Below are positions 53,592 through 63,180 of a stretch of 64,000 nucleotides of DNA, piece after piece. The stretch is from assembly GCF_037969765.1 (NCBI RefSeq), contig NZ_CP150207.1:2845001-2909000 (forward strand), given 5' to 3'. Every line of letters starts with the position of its first letter. The first letter of the stretch is position 1. Position numbers and translations under genes: made by a program. This DNA comes from Paenibacillus sp. FSL W8-0186. GTDB lineage: Bacteria > Bacillota > Bacilli > Paenibacillales > Paenibacillaceae. The notes beneath the pieces were generated by a model. The model had not been told where the DNA came from. It was given only the letters and a program-made list of their open reading frames with translations, and ran no database searches.

Positions 53592-56500
53592 TTATTGGAT
53601 CATCAGGTTAAAGCCATTCAAGATGTAGTACAAATTAGGAAATGCGATATTTCTCGTGGTGAGATTGTTGAATCTGGCGGAGCCATTCGCTGTATAGGAG
53701 AAAATAGCTGCGCCCTGATGCGGCCCGGAGAAGCGTGAGGTTGTGATCCCATCAAGGCCTGTGCCATCTATCGTGATATTGTTGAAGACAATATTCTCGA
53801 ATCCTCCCCCATATCCGAATTGGATCGCGTCCCGCTGTGTATTGAGAATATCGATATTGTTGAACGTAACGTTTCTGATGGGATCGGTCGAAGCTTCGAG
53901 GTCGATAGCTCCGCGTTCCCCGTTGTAAAGATCTTTACTTGTACCGCTGTTAATAATAGTGGTGTCCGAGAATACAATCCCGGTGTTGTTCTGAAAATGG
54001 TAGCCGGGGAACACGGTATTCATTCTGATCCCGGAGCCGCCGACGGTGTCAATGATCAGGTTATGATCAGCTTTATGCCCACTTCCGCCGAAAAAGGCAA
54101 TGGCGGCTGCACGCCAGTTATTTTCAATCGTGTTATAGGAGAAGGTATTATTTACTCCCGCAGGCGCTCCATTTACGTTACTCGTCCAGACGGCAAGGCC
54201 GTCATCCCCGTTGTTGCGAATGCTGCTGTTACGGACGGTCGAATTGCTGGTACCCTGGGCAAAATTGATGCCGTCGGCCAGATTGTTTCTGACCCGGCTG
54301 TTCTCAATGACCAATCCATTGGCATAAATGGCGGGAGTATGGGCATAGTCCCCGACCCAGAAGCCGCATTCAAAGTGTTCCACCCACACATCATGTATTT
54401 TGGAATTGGTGCCGAAATTGTCCATGAAACCCTTGTAGATGGCGTTTTGCCCGTACCGCGACCGCAGATTCGAATTCAGATATACATTGCTGAAATCAAG
54501 CTGTCCCTGAATTCGTAGCGAAATGCCGCCCCCTGCCGCGTTCGGATTCGTGAATTGCAGGTTCGTATGCCAAATGCCGGCTCCCGTGATTGTGATATCA
54601 TTGATTTTTTTGCTGACAGAGCCGATTTCCCACATGCCGCCCAGATGGAACGTCCCTTCGGGAATGTACAAGGTTTTGCCTGACGTTACCGCTGCTTGAA
54701 CAGCAGCTTTAAAGGCGTCAAGGTCATCCTTTCCGTCATTGGCAACGGCACCGTAATCCGTGACGGATACCGCGTTGGCCGGGCTGGGAATTGCCGCAGG
54801 AACCGGTTCGATTTCGAGGAAATCTACCCCATATTCCAGGTTGTCGCCATTATTCTTCTGAATGCGGATCGTATCCCCGGGCTTCAGCGGCGTATCCAGC
54901 TTCCAGTGAACCTCGTCAAAACGGAATAGCGGCCGTCCCGAGCTAGGTGTATCTCCAGGCATATCCCCGGAAAAATATTGCCAGCTATAATAGGAGGTTA
55001 ATGGCACCGTTTTCGCTTTGGTGCCGTTAACGTACACGTCAAGCGAACCGTTCAGCCCCATGCCGTCTGCAGAGTCCGGCATTGTAAACCGCATCGTCAC
55101 TCCTGCCCCGCCCTGTCCCTGCTTAATCGTCCATTCGAGATACGAGCCATTTGCAGGAAGAGCCACATAACGCTGACCAGATGCTTCCGATGCTGTTAAA
55201 GATTGGTCGAAAGTCGGTGCTGTCTTCAGGACAGCGCCGCCCCCGTGAGTGGCATTCTCCGTATCATATCGGCTGTATGGCATGACTGCGCCACGGGCAG
55301 CATAGACCGTCAGGTTGGCTGTACTAGTATTATTGGCCTGTTTGGCTTCGAGTTCGTTAGCATCTGCGGCAATTGTCGTAACTACGGTATAATTCCCGTT
55401 TGCCGCTGTCCACGTACCCGGAATTGCGACATTGACAGAAGCTCCCGGAGCCAAAGCGCCATTATACGAACCATTCAGGGTTTGGATGGCAGCCCCGGCG
55501 GCATTTTTGAGCACCACTGTTATTCCGTGAGAGCCGCTTGCTGAAGCGATACTTCCTTGATTTTTAAGATTGACGTTAAAAGAAACCGCATTACCCGCTG
55601 CCGGATTCCCTGGCGACCAGGAAACAGTCCCCACGAAATCAGAGCTGGCTGCTTGAGCCACAATCAGTGGCGAAGCGCTCGTATAGCTGTTATTCGTTTC
55701 ATCTTGCTCAATAATCGTGTTGCTCTCATCGACCTTCGCGCTAACCGAATAGTTACCAGCGGTTTTCGTTCCGGCGTTCAGCGATACCGTTGCTGTAGCG
55801 CCGGAAGCAAGCGCTGCGACCGGAGCGGAGCCAACTCGCTCGCTGTTCAGGTAGAAATTCACCGTCGTTGCAGCAGAACCGGCATTTCCGATGTTCTTCA
55901 CCACTGCGTTTAACGAAATTGTGCTGCCCTCGTTCGGCGATGACGGTGACCAGCTCAGATCGGTAATCGTCAAATCGGGATTTGACGCAGGTGTTCCGAA
56001 TACCTGGAATTCGGCAATTTGCCCCGCCGGAGCTCCGGTATTCGAGGAAATATTCAACTGCAGGCGCTTGACCGTCGCCGTCAGCGGAATTGTCACCGAG
56101 TTGCCGGTGGAGGGATTGAAGGTGTAGGCCTGTGCGGTTACGAGGTTGCTGAAGCCTGCCGTATCCTGGTTGTGGCCAAGCACCTGAATCGTCTGCGTTC
56201 GGGTGCTCCATATCGGATCTGGGTTCAGCTTCAGTACAATGGATGTAATATTGTGATTTGCACCAAAATCCAGTGTCAAAGTACTTGGATTTCCGCCCCC
56301 TTCCCAATACGTATTTGTGTCGTCGTCATTTGCATTGGCGGCCACGTATGTAAACGTGCTCGAGGAGGCAGCAATCGGCTTTCCGATGGCGATGTTAGTT
56401 CCTATTGGAGACGTTGGTGTTGGTGTCGGACTTGGCGTTGGTGTTGGTGTCGTTCCGACAGCACCGTAAATCTCGAATTCAGACAGCTGCCCTGCCGCCC

Positions 56501-56969
56501 AGCCCGTGTTGCCGGTAATATTCAGACGAACATAACGGGTGTCCGCTGCTGCAAAGCTAATCGTGACCGAATTATTGGAATCAGGATCGAAGTTATAACT
56601 CGCAGAACCGACAATGTCAGTAAAGGTCATTCCATCCGTGCTGCCTTGCACGGCTAGTGTTTGAGTGCGCTCTTCCCAATTTAGCGGCAGCTTAAGTACA
56701 ATTTGATCAATGCTCGTAATTTCGGTCAGATCGACCTGAATCCATTGCGGAAAGGCATGGTTAACGCTTTCCCAGTACGTCCCTTGATTGTTGTCCTGTA
56801 CGTTGCCCGGTTCATAAGTTTGGTTATGCCCGCTTGCTGTGATGACTTTGCCCAGTGTCAAATTTGGCTCGCCCGCAGCTGAGACAGAGAAATCAGACCC
56901 CACTGCCATAAATAGGCTCGAAACCAGCATGCTTGCCAGTAGCAACCATACAATAAAATTGTTGCGCAT
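53592..56969 (-). CDS. secreted modular alpha-1,3-glucanase/mycodextranase-like enzyme (GH87)
   Basis: The protein has 1125 aa. A signal peptide (about 1-32) is followed by two discoidin (F5/8 type C) domains (about 35-170 and 190-330) joined by a TPTPTPSPTPTPTSP linker, two CARDB-type domains (about 331-435 and 440-550), a beta-sandwich module (555-715) and a C-terminal parallel beta-helix with VTDYGAVANDGKDD. The GH87 catalytic pattern is present: Asp899 (LADGIN) and Asp922-Asp923 (NGDDGLA). The order (discoidin repeats ahead of a GH87 catalytic domain) matches Paenibacillus/Bacillus mutanases. It would degrade fungal alpha-1,3-glucan or nigeran. Start and ribosome binding site are clear (AAGGAGGAG). 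Confidence 0.88.
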   Translation of the reverse strand: MRNNFIVWLLLASMLVSSLFMAVGSDFSVSAAGEPNLTLGKVITASGHNQTYEPGNVQDNNQGTYWESVNHAFPQWIQVDLTEITSIDQIVLKLPLNWEERTQTLAVQGSTDGMTFTDIVGSASYNFDPDSNNSVTISFAAADTRYVRLNITGNTGWAAGQLSEFEIYGAVGTTPTPTPSPTPTPTSPIGTNIAIGKPIAASSSTFTYVAANANDDDTNTYWEGGGNPSTLTLDFGANHNITSIVLKLNPDPIWSTRTQTIQVLGHNQDTAGFSNLVTAQAYTFNPSTGNSVTIPLTATVKRLQLNISSNTGAPAGQIAEFQVFGTPASNPDLTITDLSWSPSSPNEGSTISLNAVVKNIGNAGSAATTVNFYLNSERVGSAPVAALASGATATVSLNAGTKTAGNYSVSAKVDESNTIIEQDETNNSYTSASPLIVAQAASSDFVGTVSWSPGNPAAGNAVSFNVNLKNQGSIASASGSHGITVVLKNAAGAAIQTLNGSYNGALAPGASVNVAIPGTWTAANGNYTVVTTIAADANELEAKQANNTSTANLTVYAARGAVMPYSRYDTENATHGGGAVLKTAPTFDQSLTASEASGQRYVALPANGSYLEWTIKQGQGGAGVTMRFTMPDSADGMGLNGSLDVYVNGTKAKTVPLTSYYSWQYFSGDMPGDTPSSGRPLFRFDEVHWKLDTPLKPGDTIRIQKNNGDNLEYGVDFLEIEPVPAAIPSPANAVSVTDYGAVANDGKDDLDAFKAAVQAAVTSGKTLYIPEGTFHLGGMWEIGSVSKKINDITITGAGIWHTNLQFTNPNAAGGGISLRIQGQLDFSNVYLNSNLRSRYGQNAIYKGFMDNFGTNSKIHDVWVEHFECGFWVGDYAHTPAIYANGLVIENSRVRNNLADGINFAQGTSNSTVRNSSIRNNGDDGLAVWTSNVNGAPAGVNNTFSYNTIENNWRAAAIAFFGGSGHKADHNLIIDTVGGSGIRMNTVFPGYHFQNNTGIVFSDTTIINSGTSKDLYNGERGAIDLEASTDPIRNVTFNNIDILNTQRDAIQFGYGGGFENIVFNNITIDGTGLDGITTSRFSGPHQGAAIFSYTANGSARFNNLTTRNIAFPNLYYILNGFNLMIQ

Positions 56970-57194
56970 TTCACTCCTCCTTATTTATGATATATTTACA
57001 GACAATTCCATTATAAAGGCGAGACAAGCCTAATTATAATAAGCAATTCTACGGAAAAGATAGGCATTCTCAAGTTTATCCTATATTCGAAATCAGAATT
57101 GGGCTCGGAATTGGGTTTGGGATTAGTCTGTTTCATTCAAATTTATAGCACTGAATGAGTAGAATGTATTTATCTATGAAAAGGGGTTGAAATA

Positions 57195-57707
57195 ATGGAG
57201 AAAATCGATTTTTTTATGAGAGAAAGTAAGGCCGGTGCCGTTTTTCTATTGCTGATACGGTGTTACTTGGGCTGGAAATGGCTTACTGCTGGCTGGATGA
57301 AGCTTACCGCTCCACAACCATTTGATAGCACGGGCTATCTACAAAACGCTGTTGCCAACTCCAAAGGAGAGAATCCGATTGTTCAGGATTGGTGGGGAAG
57401 CATATTGGAAACTGCTGTTATCCCCCAAGTTGAAATATTTAACTTCCTGGTTCCCTGGGGAGAGTTTTTAGTTGGTTTAGCCTTGTTGCTTGGCGTATTT
57501 ACTGTTTTTGCTGCATCGGCGGGCGTAATCATGAACCTTTGCTATTTCCTCTCTGGTTCCATTAGCATCATCCCTCAAATGCTTTTATGCGCATTTTTCA
57601 TTATTTACGCGGGCAGTAACTCAGGGCGAATCGGCGTACTGTATTTGCTCAATAAATATCGGTTTAGAACTAAACACACAACTTCAGCAAACCCGGAACA
57701 AACCTGA
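57195..57707 (+). CDS. DoxX family membrane protein
   Basis: The protein has 170 aa with four hydrophobic helices and the RCYLGWKWLTAGWMKL N-terminal segment of DoxX/DoxD-like proteins, linked to thiosulfate:quinone oxidoreductase or respiratory-chain membrane complexes. AAGGGG precedes the start. It is followed 88 nt later by a lipoprotein peptidyl-prolyl isomerase gene on the same strand. The function in this organism is unknown. Confidence 0.8.
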   Translation: MEKIDFFMRESKAGAVFLLLIRCYLGWKWLTAGWMKLTAPQPFDSTGYLQNAVANSKGENPIVQDWWGSILETAVIPQVEIFNFLVPWGEFLVGLALLLGVFTVFAASAGVIMNLCYFLSGSISIIPQMLLCAFFIIYAGSNSGRIGVLYLLNKYRFRTKHTTSANPEQT

Positions 57708-57795
57708 CACCATACAAACTGGAATTTTCCGCGAAATGCCGGTATGATAGAACATGATTTGTTACAAATGCTACAAAGGAGTTGGACCAGCACTT

Positions 57796-58491
57796 ATGAG
57801 AACAAAGCTACTAGTATTCCCATTCCTCCTTCTGCTGACTGCTATGATCATGAGCGGTTGCGGCAAGGACAAAGAAGCACAGGAAGCACCAGCAAATCAA
57901 CAACAATCTGCCGGCAATAGCGCAGAGCAATCTACGGCGCCTGAACCGCCAAAGCAAACAATGAGCTGGGACAGTCCTCCGGCCATGGAGATCGACACGA
58001 ATAAGTCGTACACCGCCGAATTCTCGACGACGAAGGGGAACTTCATGATCGAGCTGTTCGCCAAAGACGCGCCAAAGACGGTTAATAACTTTGTATTCCT
58101 GTCGCGGCAAGGCTTTTACAATGACGTCACCTTCCACCGGATCATCGAATCCTTCATGATTCAAACTGGAGATCCGGAAGGCACGGGTGGCGGAGGCCCT
58201 GGGTATCGATTTGAAGATGAAAAGACGGACTACGAATACGAGCCGGGCATTGTTGCGATGGCCAACGCCGGACCGGATACGAATGGCAGCCAATTTTTCA
58301 TCTGCACGGGTGAAGATAGCCTGTCCCTAAACCTAAAGCCCAACTATACTATTTTTGGCAAGGTCATCGTTGGTATGGATGTCGTCCAAGATATTGCAGC
58401 CACACCAGTTGAACCCGGCGGCCCGCGTGGTGAACTGAGTTCACCAACAGAGACCGTCCAGATCAAGGAAATCAAGATAACAGAGCAATAA
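57796..58491 (+). CDS. cyclophilin-type peptidyl-prolyl isomerase lipoprotein
   Basis: The protein has 231 aa. The signal peptide ends in the lipobox MSGC, so the enzyme is anchored outside the membrane. A Gln/Pro-rich linker leads to a cyclophilin domain: FHRIIESFMIQTGDPEGTG (catalytic Arg), FEDE, GIVAMANAGPDTNGSQFFI. It helps fold secreted proteins. The start at 57796 is chosen to yield the signal peptide; AAAGGAG lies 14 nt upstream, which is long. The upstream frame from 57754 has no ribosome binding site. Confidence 0.88.
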   Translation: MRTKLLVFPFLLLLTAMIMSGCGKDKEAQEAPANQQQSAGNSAEQSTAPEPPKQTMSWDSPPAMEIDTNKSYTAEFSTTKGNFMIELFAKDAPKTVNNFVFLSRQGFYNDVTFHRIIESFMIQTGDPEGTGGGGPGYRFEDEKTDYEYEPGIVAMANAGPDTNGSQFFICTGEDSLSLNLKPNYTIFGKVIVGMDVVQDIAATPVEPGGPRGELSSPTETVQIKEIKITEQ

Positions 58492-58510
58492 AGCAAGGAC
58501 ATTTCAATCA

Positions 58511-58555
58511 GAACAGGCCCCGTAATCCTAATAAGGATTGCGAGGCCTGTTTCTG
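58511..58555. terminator. bidirectional terminator
   Basis: AACAGGCC.CG.AATCC ... GGATT.CG.GGCCTGTT is followed by TCTGTTT, between convergent genes. Confidence 0.85.
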
Positions 58556-58579
58556 TTTCGCTATTACTTTTTTAACAGC

Positions 58580-59434
58580 TCAAGTATTCAAATCATGAAG
58601 ACCTGGGCTATGCTCATTGGCCAATTCAGGCAGGCTAGGCAGCGGATATCCTTCTGGCGGTGCAACCACTTGCAGCTCCCCGCCGTTACGGCTTGGTGTT
58701 TGGCCGCTAAAGATTTCAGCAATCCGCGTAGGATCCAGCCGGAAATTAAATTGCGCATTGTGAAAGCCCATATCGACGTATTTCTTGCATTCCGGGTATT
58801 TGTTAATATCATAGTTTGGAACAGGAAACAGCTTGCCCCATTCAACGCCCAATGTTTCCAAGGCCTTGGCAAAAGCGTTCTGGTGGGCATTATCGCGAAC
58901 GATCAGAAACGCCAGTGTTTCACGAAACGCTTTGTTGTTGCTCATTTCATAAATTCTTGTCTTTTGAAGCACTCCCGTTGATTCCAGAACAACGTTGTCC
59001 AATAAATTGCTGATCAGATTGCCATGATCATACACATAATTTCCATTCCAGGGATTTCCGGCTGCATCGACTGGCAGCGAGCTTTGCGCGCCCATAATAA
59101 AGTGATGGGGGTTGGCATGTTTGACGGCCTCATCTAGCGGAGCTGCATTCAAGCCCGAATCGCCTGCTCCAGAAGCGCCTGCACCGGTGAGCAATTGGTT
59201 GATGGTATGCTGAACCAACTCGACATGGCTTAATTCTTCCAGAAACACGCCTCGTATCAAATCCCGAAACTGGGTTGCGTTGCCACGAAAGTTATTGCTT
59301 TGAAAGAAGAACTGCATCATGGTGCGCATCTCGCCAAATCTCCCGCCTAATGTTTCTTGCAGCACCTTCGCTGCTGCCGGATCAGGCTGATCTGGGACGA
59401 TCAAATTAATTAAATCTTCTTTATAGAAATACAT
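58580..59434 (-). CDS. manganese catalase
   Basis: The protein has 284 aa. A ferritin-like four-helix bundle carries the dimanganese ligands Glu35 (GEMRTMM), Glu67 and His70 (EELSH), Glu151 (VLESTG) and His184 (DNAHQNA), which correspond to the canonical Mn-catalase set. It disproportionates hydrogen peroxide. It starts at ATG 59434, just 3 nt inside the GTG of the longer frame, with AAAAGGAG upstream. Members such as CotJC and YdbD are spore-coat or stress proteins in Bacillales. Confidence 0.92.
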   Translation of the reverse strand: MYFYKEDLINLIVPDQPDPAAAKVLQETLGGRFGEMRTMMQFFFQSNNFRGNATQFRDLIRGVFLEELSHVELVQHTINQLLTGAGASGAGDSGLNAAPLDEAVKHANPHHFIMGAQSSLPVDAAGNPWNGNYVYDHGNLISNLLDNVVLESTGVLQKTRIYEMSNNKAFRETLAFLIVRDNAHQNAFAKALETLGVEWGKLFPVPNYDINKYPECKKYVDMGFHNAQFNFRLDPTRIAEIFSGQTPSRNGGELQVVAPPEGYPLPSLPELANEHSPGLHDLNT

Positions 59435-59626
59435 CACGATAATCTCCTTTTATGCAAATTTACGTCCTTATGAGTTTGCGCTGGTCGACTAGGGGGAATG
59501 CAAGGAGGAGTCTGCCATGTTTCTCCAAGTATCATGAGATGACATGATGTTAAGTAAGAAGCATAAAACATCAGGATGAAGTGAATAATGACGGTGATTA
59601 TAATAAAAGGAGAGACAATAAACGAT

Positions 59627-60139
59627 ATGGGTATATTAAGCGGTAATCCCAAAGACGAACCGATGCATTATGGTGAAATTTTCAGCGTATGGCAAGCATC
59701 CATGATGGCTAAAGGCACGGTTTCCTGTTACCAGGCCTTCCTCAACCACGCCGGTGACGAGGATCTTAAGAAAATTCTCGAAGCTTTAATTGAACAGGCG
59801 AAATTAGAAATTAAAGAGTGTGACACCCTGCTCACCGATAATGGTATTGCACCCGCGCCTGTATTGCCAGAAAGACCCCCAGCTAAGCTTGAAGATATTC
59901 CAGCGGGAGCAAGATTTACAGATCCTGAAATTGCTGCAAAAATTGCAGCGGAGAATGCGCTTGGTCTTGCAGCCTGCAGTTCGGTTATGGGACAATCGAT
60001 AAGAGAAGATGTCGGCGCATTATTTGCCAAATATCACCTTACTAAAGCTGCATTGGGCTTGCGCATTCTTCAAATGAACAAAGATAAGGGCTGGCTAATC
60101 CCTCCGCCCCTTCAGGTAAAAAGACCTGTTGAAGAATAA
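59627..60139 (+). CDS. DUF3231 family protein (spore-associated, ferritin-like)
   Basis: The protein has 170 aa. The start MGILSGNPKDEPMHYGEIF is characteristic of the DUF3231 family found in sporulating Bacillales. Two four-helix-bundle segments are predicted. It lies back to back with the Mn-catalase gene (divergent, about 190 nt apart). AAGGAGAG precedes it by about 12 nt. The biochemical function is unknown. Confidence 0.83.
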   Translation: MGILSGNPKDEPMHYGEIFSVWQASMMAKGTVSCYQAFLNHAGDEDLKKILEALIEQAKLEIKECDTLLTDNGIAPAPVLPERPPAKLEDIPAGARFTDPEIAAKIAAENALGLAACSSVMGQSIREDVGALFAKYHLTKAALGLRILQMNKDKGWLIPPPLQVKRPVEE

Positions 60140-60153
60140 AATACGAATGAAAA

Positions 60154-60182
60154 TCAAAAATCCCACGCAGCGTGGGATTTTG
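60154..60182 (+). terminator. terminator of the DUF3231 gene
   Basis: AAATCCCACGC / GTGGGATTTT with a tight loop is followed by TTGT. Confidence 0.8.
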
Positions 60183-60230
60183 TTGTCCTTGTAGCTTAAG
60201 TTGAACTTCATTCCATTGCATGCTGAATCT

Positions 60231-61145
60231 TCAAACCTTCGGCACTTCAATCGTCGTCATCGCACTGCGCTTCTGCTCATCGTTGATATGCGTATAGATC
60301 ATTGTTGTTTCAATGGAGGCATGACCGAGCAGTTCCTTTACCACGCGAATATCTACGTTGTTTCTCAGCAGCATGGTAGCAAAGGAGTGCCGCAGCTTAT
60401 GACAGGATAATTTCATATCGGTCAACTGCGGGTGATCCTGTTTGAAGGCATCGAAGACATGCGCCGCAATCTTCTGAATTTGACGAATCGATAATCTTCT
60501 TCCCTTCTGAGAGACGAAGAAGGCTTCCTCTTTTGCACTATAAGGCTGGATGCGCTCCTCCTCCACTTTCGCCAGGTATTCAACGACCAACTCAGGCAGC
60601 GGGATCTCGTTCCACTTCCGGCCTTTGCCCAGTACTTCGAGCGTCCCCTTATCTTTCTTGAAATGAGAGAGATTCATGCGGTGAACCTCTCCTACCCGCA
60701 AACCACAGTAACCCATCAATAGGAAAATCGCCAGATTTCTATCCCGGTAACGACCATCGACATAAGTGAGCACCTTCTTGAGTTCCTGCTCCTCCAGATA
60801 GACTGGAATTTTATTTTTCTCCGTCTTTGATTTCTTGACCTCTAACGCCGGATTTCTGGTCGCCAGTTCAAAATCGATCAATGAAGCATAAAATGAACGG
60901 ATCGCGGACAAAGTCCGATTCCTTGTCTTATCCCCCGCGGATTCCTGTTTGGAGACCAGAAAGCTGACAACATTCAATTTCCCCGCCTGTTGCACAGGCA
61001 ATTCATCTAAGGAGAATAAATAGTCATATACTTCTCTTAAATATTCTTTTCTTGTCGTCTCTGTATATCCTGATTGTTTCATCCAAATCGTAAAGGCTTG
61101 AAGCGGTTCGGCATAAACTTCTTCGATGTAATATTTCGTAGTCAA
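60231..61145 (-). CDS. tyrosine recombinase (XerC/XerD-like)
   Basis: The protein has 304 aa, normal for Xer. Catalytic residues are Arg150 (CGLRVGE), Lys174, His249-x-x-Arg252 (HKLRHSF), His275 (GHAS) and Tyr284 (MIYTH). The N-terminal SAM-like core-binding domain is present. It is a site-specific recombinase of the integrase family. No attachment site or other element genes are seen nearby, so a housekeeping or solitary Xer role is more likely than an integrative element. Confidence 0.87.
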   Translation of the reverse strand: MTTKYYIEEVYAEPLQAFTIWMKQSGYTETTRKEYLREVYDYLFSLDELPVQQAGKLNVVSFLVSKQESAGDKTRNRTLSAIRSFYASLIDFELATRNPALEVKKSKTEKNKIPVYLEEQELKKVLTYVDGRYRDRNLAIFLLMGYCGLRVGEVHRMNLSHFKKDKGTLEVLGKGRKWNEIPLPELVVEYLAKVEEERIQPYSAKEEAFFVSQKGRRLSIRQIQKIAAHVFDAFKQDHPQLTDMKLSCHKLRHSFATMLLRNNVDIRVVKELLGHASIETTMIYTHINDEQKRSAMTTIEVPKV

Positions 61146-61308
61146 AGCAATCCCTCTTACATTGATGTTTTTACCATTTATAGGTTAACTTTGCGAAAAA
61201 TCAACTTGATAACTAGCTGTCTCTAAGAAAACAAATCGTTCTAGATCAAAAGTGCGCAAAATACGTGTTTGGCGTACTTATTATAGCACATACGTTCCCG
61301 GAAGGGAA

Positions 61309-61839
<531 letters not shown>

Positions 61840-61846
61840 TTAATAA

Positions 61847-62299
61847 TCAATAGTTTCTCCTATTCCCCTTTTTTACAAGTTCCCAATCTTTTTCTATATT
61901 TTTTCTTATTCTCTGGATAAAATGGAAAATAGCTTCTGCTTCTTCTTCTGAAAATCCCTCTAAAGCAACGGAATTGGAATAATCATGTTCTCTTATAATA
62001 AAAGGATAAATATGTTTCCCTTTCTCTGTTGCAAAGAGTTTTTTTATTTTTTTGTTATGTTGATCTTCTTTCTTTTTTATAAAGCCACTAATTTCAAGTT
62101 TTTTGATAGCACGAGCAGCTGTTGATCGGTCGACCTTGATCATTTCAGCTAATTTTTCTTGAATGATTCCTGGATATTCGCATATTCGCACGAGGTATAA
62201 ATACTGCCCTTTTGTAAGATCAAATTCTTTAAATTCTATATTACTGATGGAATCCAGCGCCCTTGCGATCATTCCAATTTCACGAAGAATTTCTTTCAT
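61847..62299 (-). CDS. MarR family regulator
   Basis: The protein has 150 aa. The winged helix LAEMIKVDRSTAARAIKKLEISGFIKKKED is typical of MarR. AAGGAG before ATG 62299 decides the start; the longer frame to 62422 runs through the operator and promoter region. Two palindromes TTGCAaaTGCAA/GTTGCAttTGCAAC lie just upstream, so it probably regulates itself and the co-transcribed GNAT gene. Confidence 0.87.
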   Translation of the reverse strand: MKEILREIGMIARALDSISNIEFKEFDLTKGQYLYLVRICEYPGIIQEKLAEMIKVDRSTAARAIKKLEISGFIKKKEDQHNKKIKKLFATEKGKHIYPFIIREHDYSNSVALEGFSEEEAEAIFHFIQRIRKNIEKDWELVKKGNRRNY

Positions 62300-62325
62300 A
62301 ATTAAACTCCTTAGCAGGTATTTTA

Positions 62326-62385
62326 TTGCAAATGCAACAAATTGGCATACCAATAATTTAATATAATATTGTTGCATTTGCAACA
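62326..62385. promoter_or_regulatory. MarR operators, two TTGCA-n2-TGCAA palindromes
   Basis: TTGCAAATGCAA (62326-62337) and GTTGCATTTGCAAC (62372-62385) share the core TTGCA-n2-TGCAA and are about 46 bp apart. The upstream one overlaps a plausible -35 element on the minus strand. Confidence 0.75.
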
Positions 62386-62463
62386 TAAATGATGAATAAC
62401 CTCTTCGACGGAAAAGCTTCATGGATCCTAATTAACAATCCCTGTTTCAATCCACCTAAAATA

Positions 62464-62503
62464 AGAAGCCTCCTCAGGTGATTACCTAAGGAGGCTTCCT
62501 CGA
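62464..62503 (-). terminator. terminator of the VOC gene
   Basis: On the minus strand GAAGCCTCC-TTAGGT / ACCTGAGGAGGCTTC is followed by TTATTTT. Confidence 0.75.
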
Positions 62504-62610
62504 TTTAAATTTATATCCTATTCTTTCTTGCAATCAAAAGCGATTTCTTGTTTGTTTGCATTTGGTTAATATGATTAATCATATTAATTCACATTATTAA
62601 ATATATCGAT

Positions 62611-63027
62611 TCAACCCTGTTCAATCGTGGCCGGGTCCATATATACGACCTCCCATAAATGGCCATCAGGATCCTGGAAGCTCCGAGTGTACATAAACCC
62701 GTGATCTACTGGATCATTAAAAGGCTGGCCGCCTGCAGCAAGAGCCCGTTCCACGATTTCATCCACCTGCTCCCGGCTGCTTGCGGACAAAGCGACAATC
62801 ACCTCTGCATTTTCCTTTGTATCCGGGATGTCTTTCTTCGTAAAGGTCTTGAAATAGGCCTCGCTCAGCAGCATGGCATAAATATGCTCGCTTATGACCA
62901 GGCAGGCTGCTTTCTCGTCCGTGAACTGGGGATTAAATTCGAATCCAACCTGTTCAAAGAAATTCTTCGTCTTGGGCAAATCTTTTACCGGCAAATTTAC
63001 AAAAATCTGATTACATTGAAGCGCCAT
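62611..63027 (-). CDS. VOC/glyoxalase family protein
   Basis: The protein has 138 aa. It is a vicinal-oxygen-chelate fold protein with NQIFVNLPVKDLPKTKNFFEQVGF at the start and FQDPDGHLWEVVYMD at the end, the metal-ligand and C-terminal Glu region. It resembles lactoylglutathione lyase/bleomycin-resistance-like proteins of unknown substrate (YaeR/PhnB-type annotation). AAGGTGG precedes the ATG. Confidence 0.88.
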   Translation of the reverse strand: MALQCNQIFVNLPVKDLPKTKNFFEQVGFEFNPQFTDEKAACLVISEHIYAMLLSEAYFKTFTKKDIPDTKENAEVIVALSASSREQVDEIVERALAAGGQPFNDPVDHGFMYTRSFQDPDGHLWEVVYMDPATIEQG

Positions 63028-63180
63028 TTGGATACCACCTTATCATGGATTGGTAATACGCAGAAATGCCTGACTAAGGTGCTGAACAAAGAAGAACCTT
63101 TGTTCGTATATTATAATACTACACCAATCCAGAAAAAGGAATCCTTTTATTTAAGTTTACATAATATATATTACGTTAAC

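Noticed and set aside
60231..61145. The second tyrosine recombinase as the integrase of a genomic island at 60-64 kb.
   Set aside because: There is no tRNA, no attachment-site repeat pair and no phage or plasmid gene. The residues and length fit a solitary Xer-type protein.
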